Source of the DNA: WJJR01 sp964440935
GTDB taxonomy: Bacteria; Zixibacteria; MSB-5A5; WJJR01
Reading direction: 5' to 3'
Length of the DNA stretch: 46,039 nucleotides
NCBI GenBank assembly: GCA_964440935.1
Contig: CAYTTY010000032.1
Coordinates: 1 to 46,039 of the forward strand
Shown piece after piece: positions 24,366 to 33,040 of this stretch. The position numbers were made by a program, and so were the translations under genes. The first letter of the stretch is position 1; every line of letters begins with the position of its first letter. Under the pieces are notes generated by a model, which saw only the letters and a program-made list of their open reading frames with translations, made no database searches and was not told the DNA's origin.

Positions 24366-25880
24366 TTCGTCCGGCAGACAATAGACTTCGATCCAGTCGC
24401 GTTCTTTGTAGGCGACGTACAGGTATCCCGCGATGGGGTCAGCGCCATAGGCGGTGGGTCTGGGATCGAAGGTATCGAGAAAGCGCGACTCGTAGCGATA
24501 GACACGCCGCAGTGTCGAAAGCGAGCGCTCTTCGATCGCGAATTCGTTTCCGCTGAAGCTCCGCTCCGGATCCCGAAACATCGACAGCCACGAGTTGCGC
24601 TCCGGGACGATCTTCAGGAGGTGGTTGCTCGACGCCGGGAACGATACGGTATCGAGATAAAACAGGTCGCTGGCATTGCCGCCCGAGGTGTAGCGCAGAA
24701 TGGGTGCGCGTTTGCCGCCGACCAGACGTGTCGCCACACCCTGTCCGGCATCGAATCCCCATTCGAGGACACTGTACCCCTGGTCGATGTAAATTTGCGG
24801 CGGGGCCATCGTGATGTGACGGATGCCGTCGGTGGGCATACTCAAATTCGCGGTGCGATCAAAGGAACCCCAGTGTGACAAATCAATGGCCGTAACGGTG
24901 GTGCTGTCACGATTACCGACGAGAACCTCACCGCGCACGGCATCGTACCCAATGTTATAGGGCCAGCCGAGTGCACCGGCGACAAGATCGTTGTCGAAGG
25001 CGAATTCGCCATTGAAGACATCGTTATCGGGATCGACGAGGTTGCGTTGCGGCACGGAAACACAATACACCAAGCCAAAGGCGCGACGGGTGTCTTCCGG
25101 TTTACGGATGCCGTGGGTCACGAAGACGTCGAATCCATTCGGCAGCGGTACCAACCGTCCATCGTGTTGGATGCCATCGAAATTGTGGTACATCACGTCA
25201 TCGCCCGATTGCATGACGGTCATGGGATCGACGAACTGCACCCCGTAGCTGTTGCCGGTACGATAGTTGAAGACAGCCAATTGCGACGTGACGAACTGCA
25301 GATCGAAGACATCGTCGAACTCGGGAAGATCGCGGGTGGTGGCAGTCTTGGTGTTCAAGTCAACGGTCGCGATACCCGGTGTACCGTTCCGCGCGGCCGC
25401 ATTGAAGAGCATCACCAGCCGATCGCCGTTGAAGCTGAGTTCCATCCGCGTTGCGCCGGTCCACCCAACAGTGACCGAATCAATGTCGCCGTGAGATTCC
25501 AACTCTAAAATGAGATCGGTGGTGTCGTTGTCGGTCACGGTGATATTGTCGCGCGTGGCAGTCAGACATGAGCCAAATGTCACATCGACTTGGGCATTGC
25601 CTGCGGGGACGTCGATGAAAAGGAATTCGCCATTGGCATTGGTGGTGGTGGCGGTATCGAGATCGCCCGCGACGAGATGCACGTCGGCGCCCTCCACCGG
25701 CTCACCGGCGGCGGCGAGTTTGAATGGCAATTGCACGACACCGGCGACGGCGCCGGGTTCGACCGGACCGTTACCATTGCCGTTTCCATTATCATCGCTG
25801 CATCCCCAGAGGGCAACACCGCCAATTGCGAGCACCCCGATCAGGATTGCCGTGTACGTACGATTGCGAAAGCCTGTCAT
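24267..25880 (-). CDS. Lipoprotein with carboxypeptidase-like and propeller-like regions; 3' end from a repeat
   Basis: A 537-aa predicted lipoprotein starting at ATG 25880. The signal peptide TYTAILIGVLAIGGVALWGC ends in a lipobox-like LWGC and is followed by DDNGNGNGNG. Residues ~40-125 look like a CarboxypepD_reg-type beta-sandwich (GAVAGVVQLPFKL, ANGEFLFIDVPAGNAQVDV). The rest has repeated beta-strand blades (IATVDLNTKTATTRDL, YNIGYDAVRGEVLVGN, GYLYVAYKERDWIEVYCL), consistent with a beta-propeller. The last ~33 codons and the stop come from the 161-bp repeat at 24205-24365, so the native C-terminus has been replaced. The loss is probably small, because the blade pattern runs up to the insertion. 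Confidence 0.75.
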   Translation of the reverse strand: MTGFRNRTYTAILIGVLAIGGVALWGCSDDNGNGNGNGPVEPGAVAGVVQLPFKLAAAGEPVEGADVHLVAGDLDTATTTNANGEFLFIDVPAGNAQVDVTFGSCLTATRDNITVTDNDTTDLILELESHGDIDSVTVGWTGATRMELSFNGDRLVMLFNAAARNGTPGIATVDLNTKTATTRDLPEFDDVFDLQFVTSQLAVFNYRTGNSYGVQFVDPMTVMQSGDDVMYHNFDGIQHDGRLVPLPNGFDVFVTHGIRKPEDTRRAFGLVYCVSVPQRNLVDPDNDVFNGEFAFDNDLVAGALGWPYNIGYDAVRGEVLVGNRDSTTVTAIDLSHWGSFDRTANLSMPTDGIRHITMAPPQIYIDQGYSVLEWGFDAGQGVATRLVGGKRAPILRYTSGGNASDLFYLDTVSFPASSNHLLKIVPERNSWLSMFRDPERSFSGNEFAIEERSLSTLRRVYRYESRFLDTFDPRPTAYGADPIAGYLYVAYKERDWIEVYCLPDEQTDCQKYFAFEANTVVICGVARPRVTPCRYGR

Positions 25881-25952
25881 GAAACCCAACACTCCTCTGC
25901 TGCACGGTGAACTGGCGGGGTAGGCAATATAATACATGAACGGTGATACAGG

Positions 25953-25982
25953 AACGCCCGATGCGGGGATGCACCGGGCGTT
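25953..25982. terminator. Bidirectional terminator-like hairpin
   Basis: AACGCCCG (25953-25960) pairs with CGGGCGTT (25975-25982) between the lipoprotein and CDGSH genes. T-rich tails are weak on both sides. Confidence 0.45.
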
Positions 25983-26002
25983 TGATCGGTCAGGACGTCA
26001 AA

Positions 26003-26239
26003 TCACAGGTTCTTGTGGGTGCCGTCACAGAATGGCTTGTTTCCCGACTGTTTGCAACCGCACCAAGCCACGCGTTTGGCTTCGGGCAGTTCGATAATGA
26101 TCGGCCGGATGTCGGTGCCCTTGTGCGCGCCGTCACAGTAGGGCTGATTGGCGGACCGGCCGCACTGGCACCAGGCGACTTTACGGGCTTGTTCCTCAAT
26201 CACATACGGTGATTTCTGAGGGCATTCTGGTTCGGTCAT
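26003..26239 (-). CDS. Double-CDGSH iron-sulfur protein
   Basis: A 78-aa cytoplasmic protein with two CDGSH-type motifs, each C-x-C-x-x-S-x(2-3)-P-x-C-D-G-(A/T)-H: residues 24-39 (CQCGRSANQPYCDGAH) and 59-74 (CGCKQSGNKPFCDGTH). Each should bind a [2Fe-2S] cluster with three Cys and one His. Bacterial single-chain double-CDGSH proteins are known; their role is thought to be electron or cluster transfer. A GGGAG lies 8 nt before ATG 26239. It is 61 nt downstream of the FKBP gene on the same strand and may be cotranscribed. Confidence 0.93.
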   Translation of the reverse strand: MTEPECPQKSPYVIEEQARKVAWCQCGRSANQPYCDGAHKGTDIRPIIIELPEAKRVAWCGCKQSGNKPFCDGTHKNL

Positions 26240-26300
26240 TGCTGCACTCCCGGTTAACTGCAGTTGCTGCCCATTTGTCCCGAGCCACCATCACGCTGAG

Positions 26301-26849
26301 CTATGGGGTGGCCGGTTCATTAATATCAACCAATTCTACGTCGAACACGAGTGTCGCGCCCGGCGGAATCGGTCCACCTGGAGTACCGCGTTCGCCGTAG
26401 CCGAGTTCCGGCGGAATGATCAGAATGCGACGACCGCCGACGTTCATCGACAACAGGCCTTCATCCCAGCCTTTGATGACACGGCCCTGGCCCACGGGGA
26501 ATTCGAGCGGCTGGCCACGGTCGCGCGAGGAGTCGAATTTGGTGCCATCGGTCAGCCATCCGGTGTAGTGGGCGGCGATGATGTCGCCTGATTCGGGCGA
26601 GGCGCCCTCGCCAACTTCAACTTCGATGTACTTCAGCCCCGACTCGGTGGTCACCGTGTCACCGCTGACTTGCGGGATACCAGCATCGGCCATGGCGGTG
26701 TCGGTCATGGCTTCGGGCTGAGTTTCCGTCATTTCTTCTTCAGGTGTTGCTTGTTCAGTTTGGTCGCCTCCCCCGCATCCCGTGATGATGAAGATGCCGC
26801 AGAGGAGCAACAGTGGTGCGATGAGTCGTGTGAACGTCTTCCTGTTCAA
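26301..26849 (-). CDS. FKBP-type peptidyl-prolyl isomerase lipoprotein
   Basis: A 182-aa envelope protein. The signal peptide (RLIAPLLLLCGIFIITGC) ends in lipobox ITGC. A 40-residue acidic, Thr-rich linker follows, then an FKBP domain at ~70-178 with the usual landmarks: GDIIAAHYTGWLTDGTKFDSS, PLEFPVGQGRVIKGWDEGLL, IPPELGYGERG, IPPGATLVFDVELVDI. It should catalyse proline isomerisation on envelope proteins. The start ATG 26849 is followed by a typical positively charged n-region (MNRKTF). Nothing abnormal is seen. Confidence 0.95.
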   Translation of the reverse strand: MNRKTFTRLIAPLLLLCGIFIITGCGGGDQTEQATPEEEMTETQPEAMTDTAMADAGIPQVSGDTVTTESGLKYIEVEVGEGASPESGDIIAAHYTGWLTDGTKFDSSRDRGQPLEFPVGQGRVIKGWDEGLLSMNVGGRRILIIPPELGYGERGTPGGPIPPGATLVFDVELVDINEPATP

Positions 26850-27412
26850 AGGAATCCCCCTTCCGGATTGGGACGAGCAATGGACTATTCGTGACTATCA
26901 TTGGGCTGCTGAGTGCCCGACGAAGCCACATGATACAGCCTTGTGACAAACAGCCCAAGGCTTAGTTGTACGAGTTGTCGAATTTGATATTGACCAAGTG
27001 ACCCCGTCAAATGCGGTCACGATTGGTCCGCTATGATTCTATTTCACAGTCGGACAATGAATTGGGGATGATGGAGTGTTCGGCCCAGGGTGCATCTGTG
27101 GCCGTAATCAGGATCGTGGGAGTGTTGAATGACGATCAGTAATCGCCGTTTTTGCGGGGAAAACCCAGTGGAACCGACACCGATCCTTTGACGTTCACCT
27201 ATTCACATACCAGCTTGGTGGGTATAACATCGTGTCGGTGTTTCTCGCAGGCGACGAAGAGAAGTCTGTCGTATCCTGTGAGTTATGCCGATAAAAGTCA
27301 CGTGACAGGGTGGCAAGAAGCGAGGGCCGTTGGCTTGACAGAAATGGAAAATCGACGATCTTATGGTGTGTCAGGTATTGGAACCGTTGACCTTCCAACC
27401 CGCGTGTTTGCG
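26850..27412. other. Intergenic region, nothing recognised
   Basis: About 560 nt between the divergent FKBP gene and the exported protein at 27413. Open frames extend upstream of 27413, but they lack a ribosome-binding site and put residues ahead of a clear signal peptide. No repeat-family member is seen. Confidence 0.5.
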
Positions 27413-28438
27413 ATGAGAAAACTGATCAGTCTTGCTTTGGCCGTGTTCTCGCTGGCGGGTTCTGCGGCCATCGCCGCCGATGTTCCTCAGTTGATGAACT
27501 TCCAGGGGCGTCTTGATGACACCGAAGGTGTGCCCGTCCCCGATTCTACCTACACCATCACGTTTCGCATCTTCGATGACCCGGTGACGGGTGTGATGCT
27601 GTGGGAGGAGACGCAGGACGCGACGACCTTTGACGGTGTATTTTCGGTGTTGCTCGGTTCGGTGAATCCGCTTTCGGCCAACGTGTTCGACGTCGATTCG
27701 TGCTATCTGGAGGTGCATCCCGATAGGTTCGACCCGATCGTGCCACGGGCGCGGTTGACGTCGGTGGCCTACGCGCGTCGCGCCGAGTTGGCCGACTCAC
27801 TGAAAGATGTGAACATTGGTGACTTGGAAGAATCGACTGAAATCGACAACAAGATTACGACGCATCAGTTTATCGCGAACGCCCACCACAGCAAGACGGT
27901 GAGTGCGTCGGAACTGGTGACCGGGACCCTGAACGAGGCCTTGCTGCCGCAAAAGGCGATCGATTCGACTGAGATTGAGGATGGCTCGATTGGATCGCGT
28001 CAGCTCGCCGATGAGGCGGGCATTTCGCATTCGTTTATCGGTCTTAAACCGATTCCCACATCGGTGACGGTGCTGGACTCAGCGTTCGTTGTCGCGCCGG
28101 AATTCGGGTATTGCCTGACGATTGCCTCGGGATGGTTTTATGTGTGGCAGTCGGGGACCGATGTCAGTGCGACGATATCACTGTCGACCTCGAAGTCGAG
28201 TGGCCATGATACCGATCACACCGCCCGGTTCGAGGTCCGCTCCGGGGCGCCGTCGGGCCACACGGTCGAGAATTTCACCATTCAGAAGGTGAACACGGTC
28301 AACAAGGGCCAGATGTACAAGGTCTACCTGCTGGGCAGCCGCTCGGCCGGCGGCATTCCGCAGATTGAAAACGTCCACATCAACGTTCTCTACTTCTCCA
28401 CGTCCTACGGCGAGATCGATACGCCGGGCCCGCAGTAA
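27413..28438 (+). CDS. Exported hypothetical protein with 'NFQGRLTD'-type N-terminus
   Basis: A 341-aa exported protein. The start at ATG 27413 exposes a signal peptide (MRKLISLALAVFSLAGSAAIAA). Residues ~25-125 form a beta-rich domain opening LMNFQGRLDDTEGVPVPDST and ending LTSVAYARRAELADSL; this pattern is widespread in FCB and Deltaproteobacteria-like genomes next to tail-fibre or collagen-like C-termini. The middle has VSASELVTGTLNEALLP and STEIEDGSIGSRQLADE, phage-tail-like segments. The C-terminal ~110 residues are beta-rich. There is no strong Shine-Dalgarno. Function unknown; a surface or filament role is inferred. Confidence 0.65.
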   Translation: MRKLISLALAVFSLAGSAAIAADVPQLMNFQGRLDDTEGVPVPDSTYTITFRIFDDPVTGVMLWEETQDATTFDGVFSVLLGSVNPLSANVFDVDSCYLEVHPDRFDPIVPRARLTSVAYARRAELADSLKDVNIGDLEESTEIDNKITTHQFIANAHHSKTVSASELVTGTLNEALLPQKAIDSTEIEDGSIGSRQLADEAGISHSFIGLKPIPTSVTVLDSAFVVAPEFGYCLTIASGWFYVWQSGTDVSATISLSTSKSSGHDTDHTARFEVRSGAPSGHTVENFTIQKVNTVNKGQMYKVYLLGSRSAGGIPQIENVHINVLYFSTSYGEIDTPGPQ

Positions 28439-28612
28439 GCCAACGATCTACTCATGGATTGCCCGACGGAATTGAGACAACGATTTGGTCACCCTCAGTC
28501 GTTTCACTAACGGTATCGCCGATTTCGGGTGAAGTCGGCGGACCTGCTTTGTATGTTTGACGCGTGTGGAATATTCGAGGGCCAGGCGGCCTGTTGATTG
28601 AAGGAGGCAGTT

Positions 28613-29749
28613 GTGAGTGTGAATCCCCTGAAGAAGTTGGCCGAATTGGGACAAAGCATTTGGCTGGATTACATCCGGCGCGATCTCTACCAGGGGCCGG
28701 AACTGAAGCGCATGATCGAGGAAGACGGATTAGCGGGGATGACGTCGAATCCGTCGATTTTCCAAAAGGCGATCGGTAAATCGGATCTGTACGATGACAC
28801 GATTGAAAAACTGACGGACAAGGCTCTGTCGGTGCCGGAAGTATTCGAGAAGCTGGCTGTGGAAGACGTGCAGAACGCCTGCGATGTGTTCCGTCCGGTG
28901 TATGATTCGACCGGCGGGAACGACGGTTTTGTCTCGATCGAGGTGAATCCGCACCTGGCGCATGAAACCGACAAGACGATTGCCGAAGCGAAGCGTCTGT
29001 GGGACGCCTGCAACCGTCCGAACGTGATGATTAAGATTCCCGGCACGAAGGCGGGGCTGCCCGCGATCCGTCACTGCCTCACCGAAGGCATCAACATCAA
29101 TATCACGCTGCTGTTTTCGGTGAAGCGTTACCGCGAGGTGATGGACATTTTTGCCGAGGCTTTGGAAGACCGTTTAGGCAAAGGATTACCGGTCGATTCC
29201 TTGCGCTCGGTCGCCAGCTTCTTTGTGAGCCGTGTCGATTCGAACGTCGACAAGAAGCTTGACGCGATCATTGACGATGCATCGCGCTCCGACGATCAGA
29301 AGAAGACCGCGCGCGAGTTGCGCGGTACGATTGCCATTGCGAACACGCGGCTGGCGTACGCCAACTTCGAGGAGTGGGCGGCCACTGATCGTGTCGTCGC
29401 GCTCAAGAACAAGGGTGTCGAACTGCAGCGTCCGCTGTGGGGGTCGACCTCGACGAAGGACGATGCGTATCCCGACACGCTCTATATCGATGAATTGATC
29501 GCACCGTTCAGTGTGAATACGATTCCGCCGGAGACATACGACGCGTACAAGGATCACGGCGATCCGAAAGTGCGCATTAAGGATGATCTCGACGACGCAC
29601 GGCAGCACCTCGATCAACTCAAGACGCTCGATATCGACATTGATACGGTAACGCAGGAGTTGGAAGACGAGGGCGTCCAGAAGTTCGCCGACGCGTATGA
29701 CGGCCTGATCGAGACGCTGGAAGAGAAGGTCAAGAAGATCGTGGCGTAA
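28613..29749 (+). CDS. tal: Transaldolase
   Basis: A 378-aa transaldolase of the longer bacterial type (about 360-380 aa), a cytoplasmic enzyme of the non-oxidative pentose phosphate pathway. Landmarks are GMTSNPSIFQKAI near the N-terminus, VSIEVNPHLAHET, the Schiff-base Lys in NVMIKIPGTKAG, GININITLLFSVKRY, VASFFVSRVDSNVDKKLD and RPLWGSTSTKD. The start is GTG 28613 with GAAGGAGG 5 nt upstream; the frame extends to a TTG at 28598 that has none. It is followed by a strong terminator. Confidence 0.96.
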   Translation: MSVNPLKKLAELGQSIWLDYIRRDLYQGPELKRMIEEDGLAGMTSNPSIFQKAIGKSDLYDDTIEKLTDKALSVPEVFEKLAVEDVQNACDVFRPVYDSTGGNDGFVSIEVNPHLAHETDKTIAEAKRLWDACNRPNVMIKIPGTKAGLPAIRHCLTEGININITLLFSVKRYREVMDIFAEALEDRLGKGLPVDSLRSVASFFVSRVDSNVDKKLDAIIDDASRSDDQKKTARELRGTIAIANTRLAYANFEEWAATDRVVALKNKGVELQRPLWGSTSTKDDAYPDTLYIDELIAPFSVNTIPPETYDAYKDHGDPKVRIKDDLDDARQHLDQLKTLDIDIDTVTQELEDEGVQKFADAYDGLIETLEEKVKKIVA

Positions 29750-29780
29750 CTGTTCTGAACACGCACAATCCTGAGATTCA

Positions 29781-29815
29781 GCCCCGCCGAGGTGTTATCC
29801 CGGCGGGGCGTTTTT
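29781..29815 (+). terminator. Intrinsic terminator after tal
   Basis: GCCCCGCCG (29781-29789) pairs with CGGCGGGGC (29801-29809) and is followed by GTTTTT, 32 nt after the tal stop. Confidence 0.92.
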
Positions 29816-30186
29816 CGTCTACTGCTGATCTGGTCTTGGAACCACCTGTGTTATAAGTGGTTAGCAGGGGGACGGATCAGGCCCAAGCCCTCCGTGTTTT
29901 TTAACGATCATCCCCCACCACGGAAACATTTGGTCAACATAGATTTGCGATCTATTTTCAGAGTGGGTGAACAACTTGCGAAGCAGGATTCTCGGCGGAG
30001 CGCCGATGGGGACTGTGATGGACGATGCGATGCGATCTGATGATCCGGAGCCGAGTGATCCGTGGACGGTCGCCCGTCGTGGAGACTATACTCCTTCCGA
30101 CGTCTTGCGTAATTCGTGCCACGCGATGGGAGCCGTTTCTGCAACACGGTCTGTCGGATCGGAGTATATGGTTATAAAGGAGTGTT
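29816..30186. other. Intergenic region, nothing recognised
   Basis: About 370 nt. Short open frames on both strands have no ribosome-binding site or recognisable motif. An AAAGGAG directly before 30187 belongs to the next gene. Confidence 0.5.
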
Positions 30187-32019
30187 ATGTCTTCGCGGGA
30201 TAGGGCCAGAATGCCGTTTGAGTTGCCGTTGCCGACACAGAAGCCACTCAAGCGGACATTGGTCAAGGTCGTCAAGAAACCGGCGGAATCGGTGTTCGGC
30301 CTCAAACAGCTGAACGCGGTCTACAGCGATTTGCCGTCGATGGGCGGGGTGCATGAGTTCTTCACGCGCGCGCTTGAACGTCTCGGCGTGCGGTACACGC
30401 TGACATCGTCGGATCGCAATCGCATTCCATACAAAGGCCCCGTGATTGTGCTGGCGAATCACCCGTTCGGTGCGATCGAGGGTGTGGTACTGGCGTCGCT
30501 GATGACCTCGATCCGCAGTGATGTCAAGTTCATGGCCAATTATCTGCTCGGCCGTATCCCGGAGATGCGACCGTTGCTGATCGATGTCGATCCATTCGGG
30601 TCGCGCGATGCGGCATCGCGCAATTTCCGTCCCTTGCGTCAAGCGATTGAACACGTGCGCGAGGGCGGCATGCTGTTGGTGTTCCCATCAGGAGAGGTGG
30701 CGCACCGTTCGTGGAAACGCAAAGCGGTGACCGATCCGGCCTGGTCGCCGACGGTGGCACGGATCATCCGCAAGACCGGCGCGCCGGTGCTGCCGTTGTA
30801 TTTCGGCGGGCACAACGGACGTCTGTTCCAATGGGCCGGATTGCTGCACAAGCGGCTGCGGACCATGATGCTGCCGCGGGAGTTGCTCAACAAAAACAAT
30901 AGCACGGTCAATGTCCGTGTCGGGACACCGATCGATCCGAAGAAGTTGGCCGCGATCAATGACGACCGCGCGTTGATCGAATACGCGCGCATGCGGACCT
31001 ACGTGCTGGCCGACCGTACCGAATCGTTGGCACCGCCGAAGACCCATCCCAGCATCGTGGTGCCACCGACGGACACATTGCCCGATGTGATTCCCTCACC
31101 GGGCGCCGATATCATCGAACGCGAAATTTGCGATCTGCCCGACAGTGCGCAGATGGCGCATTCGGGCGACATGGTGGTCTACTGCGCCAAGGCGGAGGAT
31201 ATCCCACAGACATTAACTGAGATCGGACGGTTACGGGAGATCACCTTCCGGGCGGTGGGCGAAGGGACCGGACGCCCGTTCGATCTGGACCGTTACGACC
31301 AACACTATCTCCACTTGTTCATTTGGAATCGTGCCGACCGGGAGATTGTCGGGTCGTACCGTTTGGGGCGGTCCGACCAGATTGTCGATGAACACGGTGT
31401 GAAAGGGCTGTACACGCGGTCGCTCTACTCATTCAAGCGGCCGATGCTCGACCGCATCTGGCCGGCGCTCGAATTGGGACGGTCGTTTGTACAGCCGCGC
31501 TACCAGCGCGAGTTTGCGCCGTTGCATTTGCTGTGGAAGGGGCTGGGGCAGTATGTCAGCCGTTATCCGCAATACCGTTATTTGTTCGGCCCGGTGAGTA
31601 TCAGCAATCGGTATCAGTCGATGTCGGTGCGGTTGATCCACGATTTCCTGCGACAACACAGTTTTGCACAGGATCTGGCCGATTGCATCAAGCCGACCAA
31701 ACCGTATCGGACCAAACGGCTGAGCGATTGGGATGCCGAAGTCACCGGACGGTTGCTGTCCGACGTCGATGAAATATCGTCACTGGTGGCGGAGATTCAA
31801 TCGGATCGTCAGGGTGTGCCGGTGCTGTTGCGGCATTACCTGCGTTTGGGCGGACGCGTGCTGGCATTCAATATCGACGATCAATTCTCCGACGTGGTCG
31901 ATGCGTTGCTGGTGGTCGATTTAATGGAAACCGAGCAGCGCATTCTGTCGCGTTACCTCGGCAAGAACGAAGCGATTGCGTTTCGGGAGTATCACGAGCG
32001 GTTGGGCGAAGTCGAGTAA
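30187..32019 (+). CDS. Bifunctional PlsC-like + OlsB/GNAT-like acyltransferase
   Basis: A 610-aa fusion. Residues ~30-280 are a PlsC/lysophospholipid acyltransferase-like domain: VIVLANHPFGAIEG (catalytic His92, variant of HX4D with Glu), GMLLVFPSGEVAHRS and GAPVLPLYFGGHNG. Residues ~315-600 are an N-acyltransferase of the OlsB/hemolysin type (FDLDRYDQHYLHLFIWN, EIVGSYRLGRSD, RPMLDRIWPALELGRSFVQPRYQ, HLLWKGLGQYV). OlsB plus OlsA activities make ornithine or related aminolipids. In the known fusion OlsF the order is OlsB then OlsA; here the O-acyltransferase comes first. The C-terminal ~60 residues (VLLRHYLRLGGRVLAFNIDDQFSD) are the usual tail. The start ATG 30187 has AAAGGAG 4-5 nt upstream. 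Product identity is inference. Confidence 0.85.
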   Translation: MSSRDRARMPFELPLPTQKPLKRTLVKVVKKPAESVFGLKQLNAVYSDLPSMGGVHEFFTRALERLGVRYTLTSSDRNRIPYKGPVIVLANHPFGAIEGVVLASLMTSIRSDVKFMANYLLGRIPEMRPLLIDVDPFGSRDAASRNFRPLRQAIEHVREGGMLLVFPSGEVAHRSWKRKAVTDPAWSPTVARIIRKTGAPVLPLYFGGHNGRLFQWAGLLHKRLRTMMLPRELLNKNNSTVNVRVGTPIDPKKLAAINDDRALIEYARMRTYVLADRTESLAPPKTHPSIVVPPTDTLPDVIPSPGADIIEREICDLPDSAQMAHSGDMVVYCAKAEDIPQTLTEIGRLREITFRAVGEGTGRPFDLDRYDQHYLHLFIWNRADREIVGSYRLGRSDQIVDEHGVKGLYTRSLYSFKRPMLDRIWPALELGRSFVQPRYQREFAPLHLLWKGLGQYVSRYPQYRYLFGPVSISNRYQSMSVRLIHDFLRQHSFAQDLADCIKPTKPYRTKRLSDWDAEVTGRLLSDVDEISSLVAEIQSDRQGVPVLLRHYLRLGGRVLAFNIDDQFSDVVDALLVVDLMETEQRILSRYLGKNEAIAFREYHERLGEVE

Positions 32020-32070
32020 TCGTTCCCAATGCATCGTTTTCTGTGGCCCTGATGAGATGCAGCCCTCACC

Positions 32071-32189
32071 AGGGCCACGATGGTTTGTGGGGATACGTGA
32101 CGTTTGGTGGGTGCGCGGTTGGTTCTGCTGTTGTGAATGGTCGAGGGTTGAGTGCACGGGGAAATGTAGATGGCAGGTAATCTATAGCG
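32071..32189. repeat. Direct repeat, left copy (119 bp)
   Basis: Begins AGGGCCACGATGGTTTGTGG and ends GGTAATCTATAGCG; about 90% alike by eye to 32783-32900. The pair brackets the repeat cluster. Confidence 0.8.
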
Positions 32190-32276
32190 TACCGGGGCTG
32201 CGCATCCGCCGCTTTGGTCGATTCAAACGTTTGTTAGAGTGATTGTCAGAACTATTTTCCGTTTGGATTTCTATAC

Positions 32277-32385
32277 TCTGTCATCCCCGTCGGCTGTGGC
32301 GGACCGAGACAGTGTCGTAATTGCTTGTTTACGAAGACAATGGATTCCCGCTTTCGCGGGAATGACAGCGAAGGTTTCCTTGGCA
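32277..32385. repeat. Short interspersed repeat ending in GGATTCCCGC-hairpin
   Basis: Runs from CTGTCATCCCCGTCGGC to GACAATGGATTCCCGC, then TTTCGCGGGAATGACAGCG. The ends are inverted (TGTCATCCCCG / CGGGAATGACA). A related copy lies at about 43668-43772. Confidence 0.6.
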
Positions 32386-32396
32386 ATCGGAAATCT

Positions 32397-32734
32397 ATAG
32401 CAATTGTCATAAATCCTTTCCGTTTGGATCAGGGTGCCACGGGCCTTGAGGGGCGTGTTGCAAAACCCCCGAGAATCACAGCCTTCGGGAGGGCGAGCCT
32501 CCCGGCGAGCCGCAACGGCATGTTCCACACGGCGGCTCGGCGGGAGCCTCGCCCTCCCCAGTCTGAGGTGATGATAGTCAGCAGGCTTTTCAACACGCCC
32601 CTTGAGGCCCATGGACGGGGGATTGTGCCGACGCGGACGCACGCCCCTTGAGGCCCGTGGCACCCTGATGTCATCACGATGCACACGGTGCCTCGCTTCC
32701 CCTCAATCGGAAATCTATTCTGACAACCGCTCTA
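32397..32734. mobile_element. MITE-like repeat, long form, copy 2 (~338 bp)
   Basis: Left end TATAGCAATTGTCATAAATC, right end the complement of TTCTGACAACCGCTCTA. The interior matches 7720-7979 almost base for base through the CCTTCGGGAGGGCGAGCC / GGCGGGAGCCTCGCCCTC halves, then continues with an extra CGCCCCTTGAGGCCCGTGGC segment. A second family terminus (TTCTGACAATCGCTCTA) ends at 32751. Confidence 0.75.
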
Positions 32735-32782
32735 TTCTGACAATCGCTCTATGCAAGCCCTGATGAGCAAAGAACGCTCATC

Positions 32783-32900
32783 AGGGCCACAATGGTTTGT
32801 GGGGATACGTGACGATTGGTGGGTGCGCGGTTGGTTCTGCTATTGTGAATGGTCGAGGATTGGTGCTTGGGGAGTTGCAGGTAGCAGGTAATCTATAGCG
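32783..32900. repeat. Direct repeat, right copy (118 bp)
   Basis: Begins AGGGCCACAATGGTTTGTGG and ends GGTAATCTATAGCG. It ends 8 nt before the stop of the MetS-like gene. Confidence 0.8.
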
Positions 32901-32908
32901 CACCCATC

Positions 32909-33040
32909 CTACAGGACATCTTCCTCAATGTCCTCGCACACCGGATCATCGGTGGTCATGACTTTGACATAACACCAGAAAGTGACGCTGAGTACGACGC
33001 CCAGCGAACAGATCATGAAAATCCAGCCGCCGATATTCAT
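32909..33040 (-). CDS. MetS-like small subunit of NSS transporter, 43 aa
   Basis: A 43-aa ORF starting MNIGGWIFMICSLGVVLSVT, with one TM helix (residues ~5-28) and an acidic C-terminal tail (TTDDPVCEDIEEDVL). Its ATG overlaps the TGA of the NSS transporter gene (ATGA, 33040-33037). Small one-helix proteins of exactly this kind, with an acidic tail, follow bacterial NSS genes; in Corynebacterium MetS is needed with MetP for methionine and alanine uptake. The 4-nt overlap implies translational coupling. Homology is by pattern and position. Confidence 0.85.
   Translation of the reverse strand: MNIGGWIFMICSLGVVLSVTFWCYVKVMTTDDPVCEDIEEDVL

Larger units (their letters stand above)
32020..32908. 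other. Gene-free repeat cluster
   Basis: No gene is supported. It holds a ~119-bp direct repeat pair (32071-32189, 32783-32900), a repeat of the 'TGGATTCCCGCTTTCGCGGGAATGACAG' kind (~32277-32385), a long-form MITE-like copy (32397-32734) and extra family termini at 32235 and 32751. Several open frames cross it, but they are by-products of the repeats. Confidence 0.7.

Noticed and set aside
26755..26958. 67-codon minus-strand ORF upstream of the FKBP gene
   Set aside because: It overlaps the FKBP signal peptide region in another frame and has low-complexity composition.
29967..30203. 78-codon plus-strand ORF before the acyltransferase gene
   Set aside because: It overlaps the start of the acyltransferase gene out of frame, and has no ribosome-binding site and no motif.
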